From the NCBI GenBank assembly GCA_017617035.1, contig JAFZWV010000017.1, positions 1 to 64,000 on the forward strand: a stretch of 64,000 nt of DNA, written 5' to 3'. Of the stretch, positions 49,601-57,550 are shown one piece after another; within the stretch, counting starts at the first letter, position 1; every line of letters starts with the position of its first letter. Under the pieces are notes generated by a model. The model saw only the letters and a program-made list of their open reading frames with translations. It was not told the DNA's origin and made no database searches. Made by a program: the position numbers and the translations under genes. Source of the stretch: Bacteroidales bacterium (lineage in GTDB: Bacteria; Bacteroidota; Bacteroidia; Bacteroidales; UBA932).

Positions 49601-52600
49601 ATGAAACGTGTTATTCTGAATATTTTCTGTTTTATCGCAGCGACCGTTCTTTTCGACGGCTGCATAAAGGAACTGTTCGAGGGGCCATCATATGGAGAGG
49701 GAGAGATGATAGATCTTGTCATCCCCTTCGGCTCTCCCAAGGGACCCGTGGTCACCGTTTCTACAAAGTCCGCTTTGTCTGAGGCGGATGAAAGCCACGT
49801 TTTCAATCTCTACCTTCTCATTTTCGACGGCTCAAACAGCGACAGCAAAAAAGTATACGGCCACTATTTCGACGGGACCAATCTCGGAAGCGGGACAGAC
49901 CCGAGCAACTGGTGGACCGTCAACAACGGGGCCTCTTCAACGACTGGCAGTCTCCACATAAAAACCGCCAAGAAGGGTGGTTGTACGATAGTTGCCGTAG
50001 CGAATATGAATCCGGATGATCTCGACGTCTCCCCCGGTCTGCTCTCTACCATCAGGACTTATGGAGCCCTTCAGGGCATCATAGCGACTCAGGTCCGCAG
50101 CGAAATCGCCGCCAACTCCGGCTACTTCTTAATGACTGACCAGATTTCCGGTGTGGATATTCTCGGTAATGGTTCGGCAAACGACATCAGCAACAAGACT
50201 CTTCACCTGAAGCGCCTCTACGCGAAGATTTCGTTCGAGGTCCAGGTCGGTAAAGCCGGTGCCGCCGCAGGCATACGCAAATTTGTTCCGGACAGATGGC
50301 AGGTCGTAAATGTACCGACCTGCTCCTACCTCCTGGAAAGAAACCTGGGTGATTCCTGGCCGGTTTATGATGCCGCGCAAGATGCCGATCAGTTCTTCCA
50401 GACCAACGATCAGGGATTCGAAACGGAAAAACTGGCAAAGGATCCGGACAACCCTTCGGAGTATGTGTATTACCACGACGGTGTCACAAAAGCTACATGC
50501 TACGGCTTCTCGTTCTACATGATGGAGAACCGCAAACCTCCTTATGCCCGCACAGGAGACGTACTTCCGTCCCCGTTTACATACGCCGACAGGGAAAGGC
50601 AGATTAAAGACGGTTCAGGCCACAACACCGGGTTACGCTATGCCGATGAACGCGCGACCTACATCATCATGACCGGAAAGATAGTTATGGGAGTGACCTC
50701 CGAGTTCGGCAACGAAAACGCCACCCTGGACGCAAACGTTCAGTACATAATCCATCTGGGCAATTTCGGCAGCAGCAACTCCGATTTCAATATTCTGAGA
50801 AACCATAACTACTTATACAAGATCTACATCAACGGAGCGGAAGACATCAAGACGGAAGTCATAACGGGTGTTGAAAACGAGCCGGGCGCTACAGGAAGGG
50901 TCGTCGTTGCGGAAGAGAAAGTGTTTGACAGCGACTGCCACTATAGTACCCAGGTCATCTCCTTCCACTACAACCTCATCGACCCCAGCCAGATCAGCTG
51001 GTATGTCGAGACTCCTTTCAATCCCGAAGGAGCCGGTCCCGACGAAGGCCTTGAGCTCAGCGACATCGACTACAAGTGGGTGGAGTTCCATGTCAACGAA
51101 ATGCAGAACAACGGACTCTATTCCCAAAACAGGGTCGAATACAAGCCCCATGACTGGCCCAGGTACGATGAGTTGGGTATAGCTCCCGGTACGAAAGGCC
51201 ATACGATGTATGTCAATGAGATAGTCGAATATCTGAAGCATCAGAAGAATCAATACGATCTGTGGCTGGCCGATCACAGCCTGCCCAGAGGCGATTTCGA
51301 CGAAGATGTCGACGAGCACGGCAATCCCGACCCCAAAATATCCGTAACCGCCTTCGTCAACGAGTACTACTACGAAGAGCATCCGACCAAGGGAGGATTC
51401 GACCCCACCCTCTGGAAACTCGTCGTAAATCACCCTATGAGGCGCCTCCACATTCTGGCGTCTTCACGCCGCTCGGCCGACGGGGAAAGTATGAGCATCG
51501 GCTCTTCATTCACTCTTCAGCAGCGCTCCATCCAGAGCATTTATGCCATCCACGAAGTAGATGGCCTGCATTCAGCCTGGGGAATGGAGTTCACCGACGA
51601 CAACAACGAAACCGGACTTACAAAATTCTGCAAACCGGGAACTCCCGCAGAAAACTGCAATAATTTCAGCAGCACTAACGGGCGCTTGAACACCCTTAAA
51701 CTCTGGAATGTGTTAAATCCCGACGGCTCACAAAATCCGGCGGTACGTTACTGGGCTGATTATCTTGACCTCAACGGCACCAACGAGACACCTCAGCTAT
51801 GGGGTGATTACAATTACCTGCGCTACAGTTGCCTGTCCAGAAACAGGGACAATGACGGAGACGGAATAATCGACCCGGAGGAAATACGCTGGTATATGGC
51901 ATCTGACATCCAGCTGATCGGAGTCTTCCTGGGCGCATACAGCATTGAAGGCGATGCTCGCCTTTATCAGAAAGGCGCGGAAGACAGGGAGGCCTCTTAT
52001 TCGGAAAAGGATAAGTGGAGGCAGCACATAGTAGCCAGCAACCAATACATCTATCACAGCGGTATTCCAAACGACTGGCCAAACAGCAACAAATACGCAC
52101 GAGTCATTTGGGCTGAGGAGGGCATCAACGGTAGCCATATGAGTTATTCCAGCGCTACTGAGCAGACGACCTATTTCAGCACAAGGTGTGTGCGCAACCT
52201 GGGTTACTACTACGATGCGGGCTCAAACCAGAATGTAGACATCACCGAGGCGCCGCCGGAAATCGAACCGGATCCCTATGTCACCATGACCAGAAAGAAA
52301 CTGAACGACGACGGAACCGTTTCCGATTATCCCGAGAGCAATCCGGCCAACACTTACAACGACAAGACTTTTTACCAGTTTGACTGTTCCCGCATCAATG
52401 CGACATCACTGCGGGAAGCGGTCGACCACGAACTGGTCTCACACGACGAGAACAGCCCTATGGCATGCCTGTCCCGCGGATTCGAAGCTGCTCCGGTCTC
52501 CACTTCCATCACCATGAAGAGCTATCAGAATTATTCTTTCGGCGGAGAGACCTACAACCTGCAGTACTTCAATCATATGGACAATTATCTGGCCGCTTCG

Positions 52601-52894
52601 TTCGGCGGACTCGATGTCAACCTTAACGTATGTCCTGCTGGATACCGTCTTCCCAACGTACGCGAAATGTCGGTGATATGGAATGTTCTCTCGGCTCTCA
52701 ATACCGGAGACAGCGACTACATCGGAAAGGATCCCGTTCCATCCAGAACGCATTGGTCGCTAGGTTGTCATGGAACAGGAAAAGTCACCAACGCCTGGGG
52801 CTGGGGCATGACAAATCAGAAGAGCCTCATGGCCAATAAAAATGGAACCTCATCGCATCTTATCACAAAGCCCCGCTGCGTCAAAGACCTATAG
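49601..52894 (+). CDS. Large DUF4906-type fimbrial lipoprotein, probable tip protein
   Basis: The ATG at 49601 is preferred over an in-frame TTG two codons upstream. The protein has 1097 residues with lipobox VLFDGCIKE. The N-terminal segment (ESHVFNLYLLIFDGSNSDSKKVYGHYF, GGCTIVAVANMN, LHLKRLYAKISFEVQVG) is fimbrillin/Mfa-like; the long remainder includes DUF4906-type blocks and a C-terminal LNVCPAGYRLPNVREMSVIWNVLS segment like fibrobacter-type domains. Size and last position in the operon suggest the tip adhesin. Its stop overlaps the tail of the convergent radical SAM gene by 6 nt. Confidence 0.72.
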   Translation: MKRVILNIFCFIAATVLFDGCIKELFEGPSYGEGEMIDLVIPFGSPKGPVVTVSTKSALSEADESHVFNLYLLIFDGSNSDSKKVYGHYFDGTNLGSGTDPSNWWTVNNGASSTTGSLHIKTAKKGGCTIVAVANMNPDDLDVSPGLLSTIRTYGALQGIIATQVRSEIAANSGYFLMTDQISGVDILGNGSANDISNKTLHLKRLYAKISFEVQVGKAGAAAGIRKFVPDRWQVVNVPTCSYLLERNLGDSWPVYDAAQDADQFFQTNDQGFETEKLAKDPDNPSEYVYYHDGVTKATCYGFSFYMMENRKPPYARTGDVLPSPFTYADRERQIKDGSGHNTGLRYADERATYIIMTGKIVMGVTSEFGNENATLDANVQYIIHLGNFGSSNSDFNILRNHNYLYKIYINGAEDIKTEVITGVENEPGATGRVVVAEEKVFDSDCHYSTQVISFHYNLIDPSQISWYVETPFNPEGAGPDEGLELSDIDYKWVEFHVNEMQNNGLYSQNRVEYKPHDWPRYDELGIAPGTKGHTMYVNEIVEYLKHQKNQYDLWLADHSLPRGDFDEDVDEHGNPDPKISVTAFVNEYYYEEHPTKGGFDPTLWKLVVNHPMRRLHILASSRRSADGESMSIGSSFTLQQRSIQSIYAIHEVDGLHSAWGMEFTDDNNETGLTKFCKPGTPAENCNNFSSTNGRLNTLKLWNVLNPDGSQNPAVRYWADYLDLNGTNETPQLWGDYNYLRYSCLSRNRDNDGDGIIDPEEIRWYMASDIQLIGVFLGAYSIEGDARLYQKGAEDREASYSEKDKWRQHIVASNQYIYHSGIPNDWPNSNKYARVIWAEEGINGSHMSYSSATEQTTYFSTRCVRNLGYYYDAGSNQNVDITEAPPEIEPDPYVTMTRKKLNDDGTVSDYPESNPANTYNDKTFYQFDCSRINATSLREAVDHELVSHDENSPMACLSRGFEAAPVSTSITMKSYQNYSFGGETYNLQYFNHMDNYLAASFGGLDVNLNVCPAGYRLPNVREMSVIWNVLSALNTGDSDYIGKDPVPSRTHWSLGCHGTGKVTNAWGWGMTNQKSLMANKNGTSSHLITKPRCVKDL

Positions 52895-53926
52895 TTTAGC
52901 GAAGTGACATTCTAGAAGGCGGCCGTCGTGCCAGTTGTGCATGCCGCCGCCCAGGCAGTCGCGCCAGTGCTTGCAGCCAGCGCACTGGCCGTCGCGGCGG
53001 GCCCACTCCCGGTCGCGGAACGGTAGAAAGCGCGTTTGCCAGACTTCCCAGAAATTGTCCGTGTAGATGCTTCCCTGAGAGAAGGCGTCGCGATCGATGT
53101 TGGGGCAGGCGCAGATGCGGCCGTCTATCAGGATTGACGCAATGTTGATGCCGGCATGGCAGAAGAAGCGGTAGTCGCGGACCTTCTCCTCGTAGGGGCC
53201 GACGAACGCTTCGCAGCTGAACGTGACCTTCATCGGGCCTTTTTCGCGGCGCTTCTCGGCGATGAAGTCCATCAGCTTTTTGAGCTCGCCCGACTCCAGG
53301 CGCATGTCGGGGTCCTTCGCGGCGCGGCCGATGGGGATGATCGTGAAGAGGCGCCACTGACGCACGCCCATGGCCTCGAGCATGGCCCAAATCTCGGGCA
53401 GCTCGGCCAGATTCCGCCGGTTAACGCATGTGACCACGTCGGAGGTCAGCCGTGGATCCGCCGACATCACGCTGATCACCCGTAGCGCGCGCTGGAAGCT
53501 GCCGGGCCTTCCGCGCATCCAGTCATGGGACTCCTGAAGGCCGTCGAGGCTCACCGTAAGCGCGCCCAGCCCGGCAGCCATCAACCGACCGTGCATCTGC
53601 TCGTCGTAGAACCATCCGTTCGAGACCATGCCCCATTGAATGCCCCTTTGACGTAGTGCCTGGCCGACCTGCTCGATGTCAGGCCTCAGCAGCGGCTCGC
53701 CTCCCGTCAGGACCACTATCCGCGGCTTTTGCGCCTGCGGGATCGTGTCGACCGCCGCGAGAAAATCCTCCAGCGGCATGTCCTTCTCGCGGCTGACGAC
53801 CGTGCAGTCGCTCCCGCAATGACGGCAGGAAAGATTGCAGCGCGTCGTGCACTCCCAGAAGAGGTAGCTCAGTTCGTGCTTCCTTATTTCGTTGTCCCTA
53901 AGGGCCCTGAACAGAAATCGGTTCAT
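52889..53926 (-). CDS. Radical SAM/SPASM enzyme of the rSAM/lipoprotein system
   Basis: This 345-residue protein has the radical SAM motif CNLSCRHC (Cys30, Cys34, Cys37), the SAM-binding TGGEPLLRPD near 75-85, and a C-terminal SPASM-like Cys cluster (ICACPNIDRDAF, CAGCKHWRDCLGG). The start ELSYLFWECTTRCNLSC and the segment VSLDGLQESHDWMRGRPGSF, with HAGINIASILIDGRICACPN, closely recall the family named for the Bacteroidales rSAM/lipoprotein pair. Its substrate is unknown; the partner lipoprotein is a candidate. A -7 element (TAGCTTTG) lies 11 nt upstream, so it has its own promoter although the lipoprotein is 1 kb away. Confidence 0.85.
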   Translation of the reverse strand: MNRFLFRALRDNEIRKHELSYLFWECTTRCNLSCRHCGSDCTVVSREKDMPLEDFLAAVDTIPQAQKPRIVVLTGGEPLLRPDIEQVGQALRQRGIQWGMVSNGWFYDEQMHGRLMAAGLGALTVSLDGLQESHDWMRGRPGSFQRALRVISVMSADPRLTSDVVTCVNRRNLAELPEIWAMLEAMGVRQWRLFTIIPIGRAAKDPDMRLESGELKKLMDFIAEKRREKGPMKVTFSCEAFVGPYEEKVRDYRFFCHAGINIASILIDGRICACPNIDRDAFSQGSIYTDNFWEVWQTRFLPFRDREWARRDGQCAGCKHWRDCLGGGMHNWHDGRLLECHFAKL

Positions 53927-53936
53927 GTTACTACTG

Positions 53937-53944
53937 CAAAGCTA
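53937..53944 (-). promoter_or_regulatory. -7 element of the radical SAM gene
   Basis: Read on the minus strand TAGCTTTG fits TAnnTTTG and ends 10 nt before the start codon, implying a very short leader. Confidence 0.55.
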
Positions 53945-54001
53945 AGCAATTTTTCGCTCTACGATGTTTTATTCTCCCCTCCATCATACTCAATCTTATT
54001 G

Positions 54002-54078
54002 CGCCGTAAAGTGGAAGCGCCTAATAATCAGGGGATTACACAAAATCGCCTACCCGAAATCCTTTGGGCGATTTTGCG
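54002..54078. repeat. RAYT-associated structured repeat, family 2, copy C (partial)
   Basis: It begins with CGCCGTAAAGTGGAA (54002-54016), identical to copy D. Then comes CTAATAATCAG (54021-54031, a CTGATTATTAG-type element on the other strand) and the perfect stem CAAAATCGCC (54041-54050)/GGCGATTTTG (54067-54076). The second outer arm is missing because the transposase remnant begins here. Confidence 0.75.
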
Positions 54079-54283
54079 TAATCGACAAATGAATGTGGTC
54101 AGGCATGAGTGAAACCATCAGTATGCGTATATGGTATTTATTAGCCAGTACACACATCAGAGTGTAATATACGAGGTAGTCGCTTACGCAGTAGAAGATT
54201 AGTGAGCGGTTAACTGTCCTCTGGTAAACATGATTGAGAACGCCTCGCGAGAAGCGTCGTTGTTGAAGTTTTGAAGTTTTCAT
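54050..54283 (-). pseudogene. Truncated RAYT (Y1 transposase) remnant
   Basis: A 77-codon reading frame starts MKTSKLQQRRFSRGVLNHVYQR and contains the hydrophobic-His-x-His motif in MPDHIHLSI, the same position as NHLHILI in the intact transposase at 6098. The phrase SDYLVYYTLMCVLA also matches QDYLVYYTIFSVYA there. The frame then ends inside the family 2 hairpin, so everything downstream of the HUH motif including the catalytic Tyr is gone. It lies between the barrel gene and the radical SAM gene. Confidence 0.85.
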
Positions 54284-54303
54284 AGTGTATCATAGAATTG
54301 TTA

Positions 54304-54927
54304 TCAGAATTTCCATCCGACTCCGCCATGGAACATGGTAGCGATTGGGGAGAATGTGTTTTCAGCGTAAAGGTAAAAATGTGAGAAGCATATGCGAATA
54401 CCAACAGGTGTAATGCCTGGTAACAGGTAGGTGCGATCTGCATTTCCAAAGATGGCTCCCAGGCCAATTTCACTGTAAGTCTGGATGACGTTTTGGGGAT
54501 TCCAGATGTGTCTGAACATCAATGTGGCAGTCCAGGACCAGCTGGTGCTGATGCGGTCTATTTTTTCTGCCTGGTTATAATCCAGAAGATAACGGGGCTT
54601 ATCGGAGGGGTCAATACCGAAGACCGGGTACTGAATTACATCGCAGTTGAACCACGACACTCCGCATTTTAAGGCGATTGACCATTTTGGCGAGCAGTTG
54701 AAGACACCTGTTATAGAGAGCGCAACTGTGCTCTTATTATCGGTGGTTTGGCCAACGGATGCCAGACTTCTGTCTATAGGGTCCGTATTGGTTAAAAGAT
54801 TATGGATAGGCATGAAACCGGTGCCTGCCTCCAGGGAGAAAGATCTCCTGAAATAATCGTAGTCGGAGTCCTGCGCATATGCAGCCACCCCGACCAGTAG
54901 AAGCACCGTTACAAGCCAGTTACGCAT
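54304..54927 (-). CDS. Small outer-membrane beta-barrel protein of unknown function
   Basis: The protein has 207 residues with a signal peptide (VTVLLLVGVAAYAQ). Alternating hydrophobic strands, an aromatic-rich body and a C-terminal Phe (FHGGVGWKF) indicate an outer-membrane beta-barrel of about eight strands. I do not recognise the family. Its start overlaps the stop of the upstream lipoprotein by one base, so the two are co-translated; RAYT debris begins 20 bases after its own stop. Confidence 0.65.
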   Translation of the reverse strand: MRNWLVTVLLLVGVAAYAQDSDYDYFRRSFSLEAGTGFMPIHNLLTNTDPIDRSLASVGQTTDNKSTVALSITGVFNCSPKWSIALKCGVSWFNCDVIQYPVFGIDPSDKPRYLLDYNQAEKIDRISTSWSWTATLMFRHIWNPQNVIQTYSEIGLGAIFGNADRTYLLPGITPVGIRICFSHFYLYAENTFSPIATMFHGGVGWKF

Positions 54928-55313
54928 TATTTCACCGAATCGAGTTTGACCACAACCTTGCGTTCCCGAAGATCTGCGAGGGTAGTATCCTTAGGTGCGT
55001 AATTGCCTTTAGGGTCTTCGAACTTGATGAACGGACCTTCCTGGTTGCGAAAATACTGGAGAGTAACTTTGCATATGCCGTCCGCACCGGTAGTTCCAAG
55101 ATCAGTTCCTTTTCCTTGATAATCATACACGCTTGAGAAGATATGGACCCCTTGAATAGGATTTCCTGAAGCGCGGTCAAGCAACTGGAAAGTCATAGGC
55201 GCCTCGCCGCCATCTTCGTATAATGGGGGCATAGGAACGCCGTAACAAGCTTCCAATACAAACAGGGCGGTTGTAAGAGATGCGCCCTTAATTATTTTTG
55301 GCAGTATCTTCAT
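54927..55313 (-). CDS. Small lipoprotein, probable partner of the radical SAM enzyme
   Basis: The protein has 128 residues with a Cys23 lipobox-like site (LFVLEACYGVPMPP). The CYGVPMPP start followed by TFQLLDRASGNPIQGVHIFS, a transthyretin-like/CarboxypepD-type strand set, is the pattern of the lipoproteins paired with the radical SAM family encoded at 52889. What the pair makes is unknown. It is the first gene of the barrel-containing operon and has a -7 element (TATCTTTG, 55319-55326) so close that the mRNA would be leaderless. Confidence 0.65.
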   Translation of the reverse strand: MKILPKIIKGASLTTALFVLEACYGVPMPPLYEDGGEAPMTFQLLDRASGNPIQGVHIFSSVYDYQGKGTDLGTTGADGICKVTLQYFRNQEGPFIKFEDPKGNYAPKDTTLADLRERKVVVKLDSVK

Positions 55314-55318
55314 ATGAG

Positions 55319-55326
55319 CAAAGATA
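55319..55326 (-). promoter_or_regulatory. -7 element of the small lipoprotein gene
   Basis: Minus-strand TATCTTTG fits TAnnTTTG exactly and is only 5 nt from the ATG at 55313, implying a leaderless transcript. Confidence 0.55.
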
Positions 55327-55415
55327 ACAATTCATCTAATAATGCACTTAGATAAGATGCATTTATGGCGGCCAGAGTTGCAATTATGGGATTAACAATA
55401 TGGTGCGGTCTTTGT

Positions 55416-55527
55416 CGCCGTAAAGTGGAACTCGCTGACTGTCAGACTATTATCGAAAATCGCCCCAACGTTTTTCAGTAGGCGATTTTGCGGTTTATAC
55501 TGATATTCAAATACTTACACTTTACGG
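55416..55527. repeat. RAYT-associated structured repeat, family 2, copy D (complete)
   Basis: Outer arms CCGTAAAGTG (55418-55427) and CACTTTACGG (55518-55527) are a perfect inverted pair. They enclose CTGACTGTCAG (55435-55445) and the stem AAAATCGCC (55456-55464)/GGCGATTTT (55481-55489). This is the same architecture as the family 1 repeats at 6030 and 7211, with unrelated arm and stem words. It fills much of the gene-free stretch 55314-55665, where no gene is seen. Confidence 0.8.
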
Positions 55528-55593
55528 TCCCAGGGGAAAGGGACGAACGGGCGAAGCTTTACGGCTCAAGTGGGGAGGGACGAACGGGCGAGG
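55520..55593. repeat. Two-copy 37-bp tandem repeat
   Basis: CTTTACGG (55520-55527 and 55557-55564) and GGGACGAACGGGCGA (55540-55554 and 55577-55591) recur at an exact 37-bp offset, with a more variable middle. The first copy starts in the right arm of repeat copy D. Confidence 0.75.
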
Positions 55594-55665
55594 GAAGGTG
55601 CGACGGACGATTGGGGAAAGGGGGACACTCTACTACCCGAAAGGGGACGAGAAAAAGGGGACGGG

Positions 55666-56430
55666 CTAGAGGATCAACGACAGGATACGGCGGGCGGTCT
55701 CGGAAGGGCCACTGCAGACGAGGGTGATGTCGCGGAGGGCGGGGTCGCCGGGGGCGGAGTGCGCGATACTCTTAGAGTCGAGAAGGCGGACGAGTTGGCG
55801 GGCGGCGGCTGGAGCGGGATCGATGAAGCGCACTCCCTCTCCGGCGACCTTCTGGAGGACGGGCAGCAGGAAGGGATAATGCGTACAGCCAAGCACGACG
55901 GTGTCGGCGCCGGCCTTGAGCAGCGGCTCCAAGCTGGCGCGGACAACCTCCTCAGCGCGCGGGCCTTCAAGCTCAAGGCTCTCGACGAGCTCGACGAAGC
56001 CGCGACCGACGCGCTCGACGACCTTGACGTCGCCGGCGTAGGTATCGCGGGTGTCGAGATACTTCGAGGCCTTGAGGGTGCCGGCGGTGGCGAGAACGCC
56101 GATCACGCCGCTGCGCGTCCCGAGGGCGGCAGGCTTCACCGCCGGCTCCATACCGATGAAAGGCACTGAAGGCCATTCGGCACGAAGCGAAGCGATTGCC
56201 GCTGCGGTCGCAGTGTTGCAGGCGATGACGACAGCATCGGCCCCCTCAGACAAAAAACCAGCGACTATCTCGCGGCAGCGACCGAGGATAAACTCGGCGC
56301 TTTTCTCCCCATAAGGACAGTTGGCATTGTCGGAATAATACAGGAATTTATCGCCCGGAAGAAGGCGCAGAATCTCCCTGAGGACTGAAAGTCCTCCGGA
56401 GCCAGAATCCATAATTCCTATCGTTGCCAT
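55666..56430 (-). CDS. murI: Glutamate racemase
   Basis: This 254-residue cytoplasmic enzyme interconverts L- and D-glutamate for peptidoglycan synthesis. It begins IGIMDSGSGGLSVLREI and has the two catalytic Cys in ACNTATA (Cys71) and GCTHYP (near residue 181), with DNANCPYGEKS as the substrate loop. Normal length. It is divergent from prfB across 46 bp and has its own -7 element. Confidence 0.95.
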   Translation of the reverse strand: MATIGIMDSGSGGLSVLREILRLLPGDKFLYYSDNANCPYGEKSAEFILGRCREIVAGFLSEGADAVVIACNTATAAAIASLRAEWPSVPFIGMEPAVKPAALGTRSGVIGVLATAGTLKASKYLDTRDTYAGDVKVVERVGRGFVELVESLELEGPRAEEVVRASLEPLLKAGADTVVLGCTHYPFLLPVLQKVAGEGVRFIDPAPAAARQLVRLLDSKSIAHSAPGDPALRDITLVCSGPSETARRILSLIL

Positions 56431-56438
56431 ACTATCTA

Positions 56439-56468
56439 CAAATATACCGATATTTTTCTTTAAATTTG
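56439..56468. promoter_or_regulatory. Divergent promoters of murI and prfB
   Basis: Minus-strand TATATTTG (56439-56446 complement) serves murI (ATG at 56430); plus-strand TAAATTTG (56461-56468) serves prfB (ATG at 56477). Both end 8 nt from the start codons. Confidence 0.65.
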
Positions 56469-56476
56469 TTCGATAT

Positions 56477-57550
56477 ATGACAACTCAGGAGCAGATAAAG
56501 GATTTGCACGCCAGGATCGACACCCTCAGGCGCTGCCTGGACATCGACGGAAAGCGCAAGGAAGTCTCAGCGAAAGAAGCCGAGAGCCAGGCACCCACTT
56601 TCTGGGACGACCCGAAAGCGGCGGAAGCATTCCTCAAAAAACTCAGCTCTCTGAAAGCCTGGGTTACCCAATTCGACAAAGCAGCCTCCGCGGTCGACGA
56701 CCTAGACGTTCTCGCCGAATTCGCAGAGGGTGAAGAATCTGAAGAACTCGACGAAGGATACAAAACAGCCCTCCAAGCAGTCGAAGACCTCGAACTCAAA
56801 AACATGCTCGGCGGCGAGGGCGACAACCTCGGCGCAGTCCTCACCATCAACTCCGGCGCCGGCGGAACCGAATCCAACGACTGGTCCGCCATGCTCATGC
56901 GCATGTACCTGCGTTGGGGCGAGCGCAATGGCTATAAGATGACCATCACCGAGAATCAGGAAGGCGACGAAGCCGGCATCAAGAGCGCTACGATAGAGTT
57001 CGAAGGCGACTATGCCTACGGCTACCTGAAGGCCGAATCTGGCGTCCACCGCCTGGTCCGCATCTCCCCCTTCAATGCCCAGGGCAAGCGCCAGACTACC
57101 TTCAGCTCGGTCTTCGTCTACCCGCTGGTCGACGACAGCATCAACATCGAAATCAACCCGGCCGACATCGAATGGGACACCTTCCGCAGCGGCGGCCATG
57201 GCGGACAGAACGTCAACAAGGTCGAGACGGGAGTGCGCGTACGCCACATCCCCACCGGCATCATGGTCGAGAACACGGAAACCCGCAGCCAGCAGGACAA
57301 CCGCCAGAACGCCCTCAGGATCCTCAAATCCCGCCTCTACGACATCGAACTGAAGAAGCGCCGCGAGAAGCAGGCCGAACTCGAAGGTCAAAAAAAGAAA
57401 ATCGAATGGGGATCCCAGATACGCTCCTACGTTCTGCATCCATACAAACTGGTGAAGGACGTCCGCACCGGCTACGAAACCGCCGACACCCAGGGCGTCC
57501 TGGATGGCGATCTCAATGCCTTCATGAAAGAATTTCTGATGCAGAACTAA
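56477..57550 (+). CDS. prfB: Peptide chain release factor 2
   Basis: This 357-residue RF2 terminates translation at UAA and UGA. The UGA/UAA-specifying tripeptide SPF is at residues 197-199 and the peptidyl-hydrolysis motif GGQ at 242-244 (SGGHGGQNVNKVETGVR). The reading frame is continuous: the region corresponding to the usual programmed +1 frameshift (around codon 25) reads LRRCLDIDGK without an in-frame stop, so the common autoregulatory frameshift is absent. It is translationally coupled to the LuxR regulator (stop TAA shares its last A with the next ATG). Confidence 0.95.
   Translation: MTTQEQIKDLHARIDTLRRCLDIDGKRKEVSAKEAESQAPTFWDDPKAAEAFLKKLSSLKAWVTQFDKAASAVDDLDVLAEFAEGEESEELDEGYKTALQAVEDLELKNMLGGEGDNLGAVLTINSGAGGTESNDWSAMLMRMYLRWGERNGYKMTITENQEGDEAGIKSATIEFEGDYAYGYLKAESGVHRLVRISPFNAQGKRQTTFSSVFVYPLVDDSINIEINPADIEWDTFRSGGHGGQNVNKVETGVRVRHIPTGIMVENTETRSQQDNRQNALRILKSRLYDIELKKRREKQAELEGQKKKIEWGSQIRSYVLHPYKLVKDVRTGYETADTQGVLDGDLNAFMKEFLMQN

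Noticed and set aside
54050-54283. Treating the 77-codon frame as a functional small gene
   Set aside because: It is the N-terminal part of a Y1 transposase, lacks the catalytic Tyr region, and ends in the repeat hairpin; annotated as a pseudogene instead.
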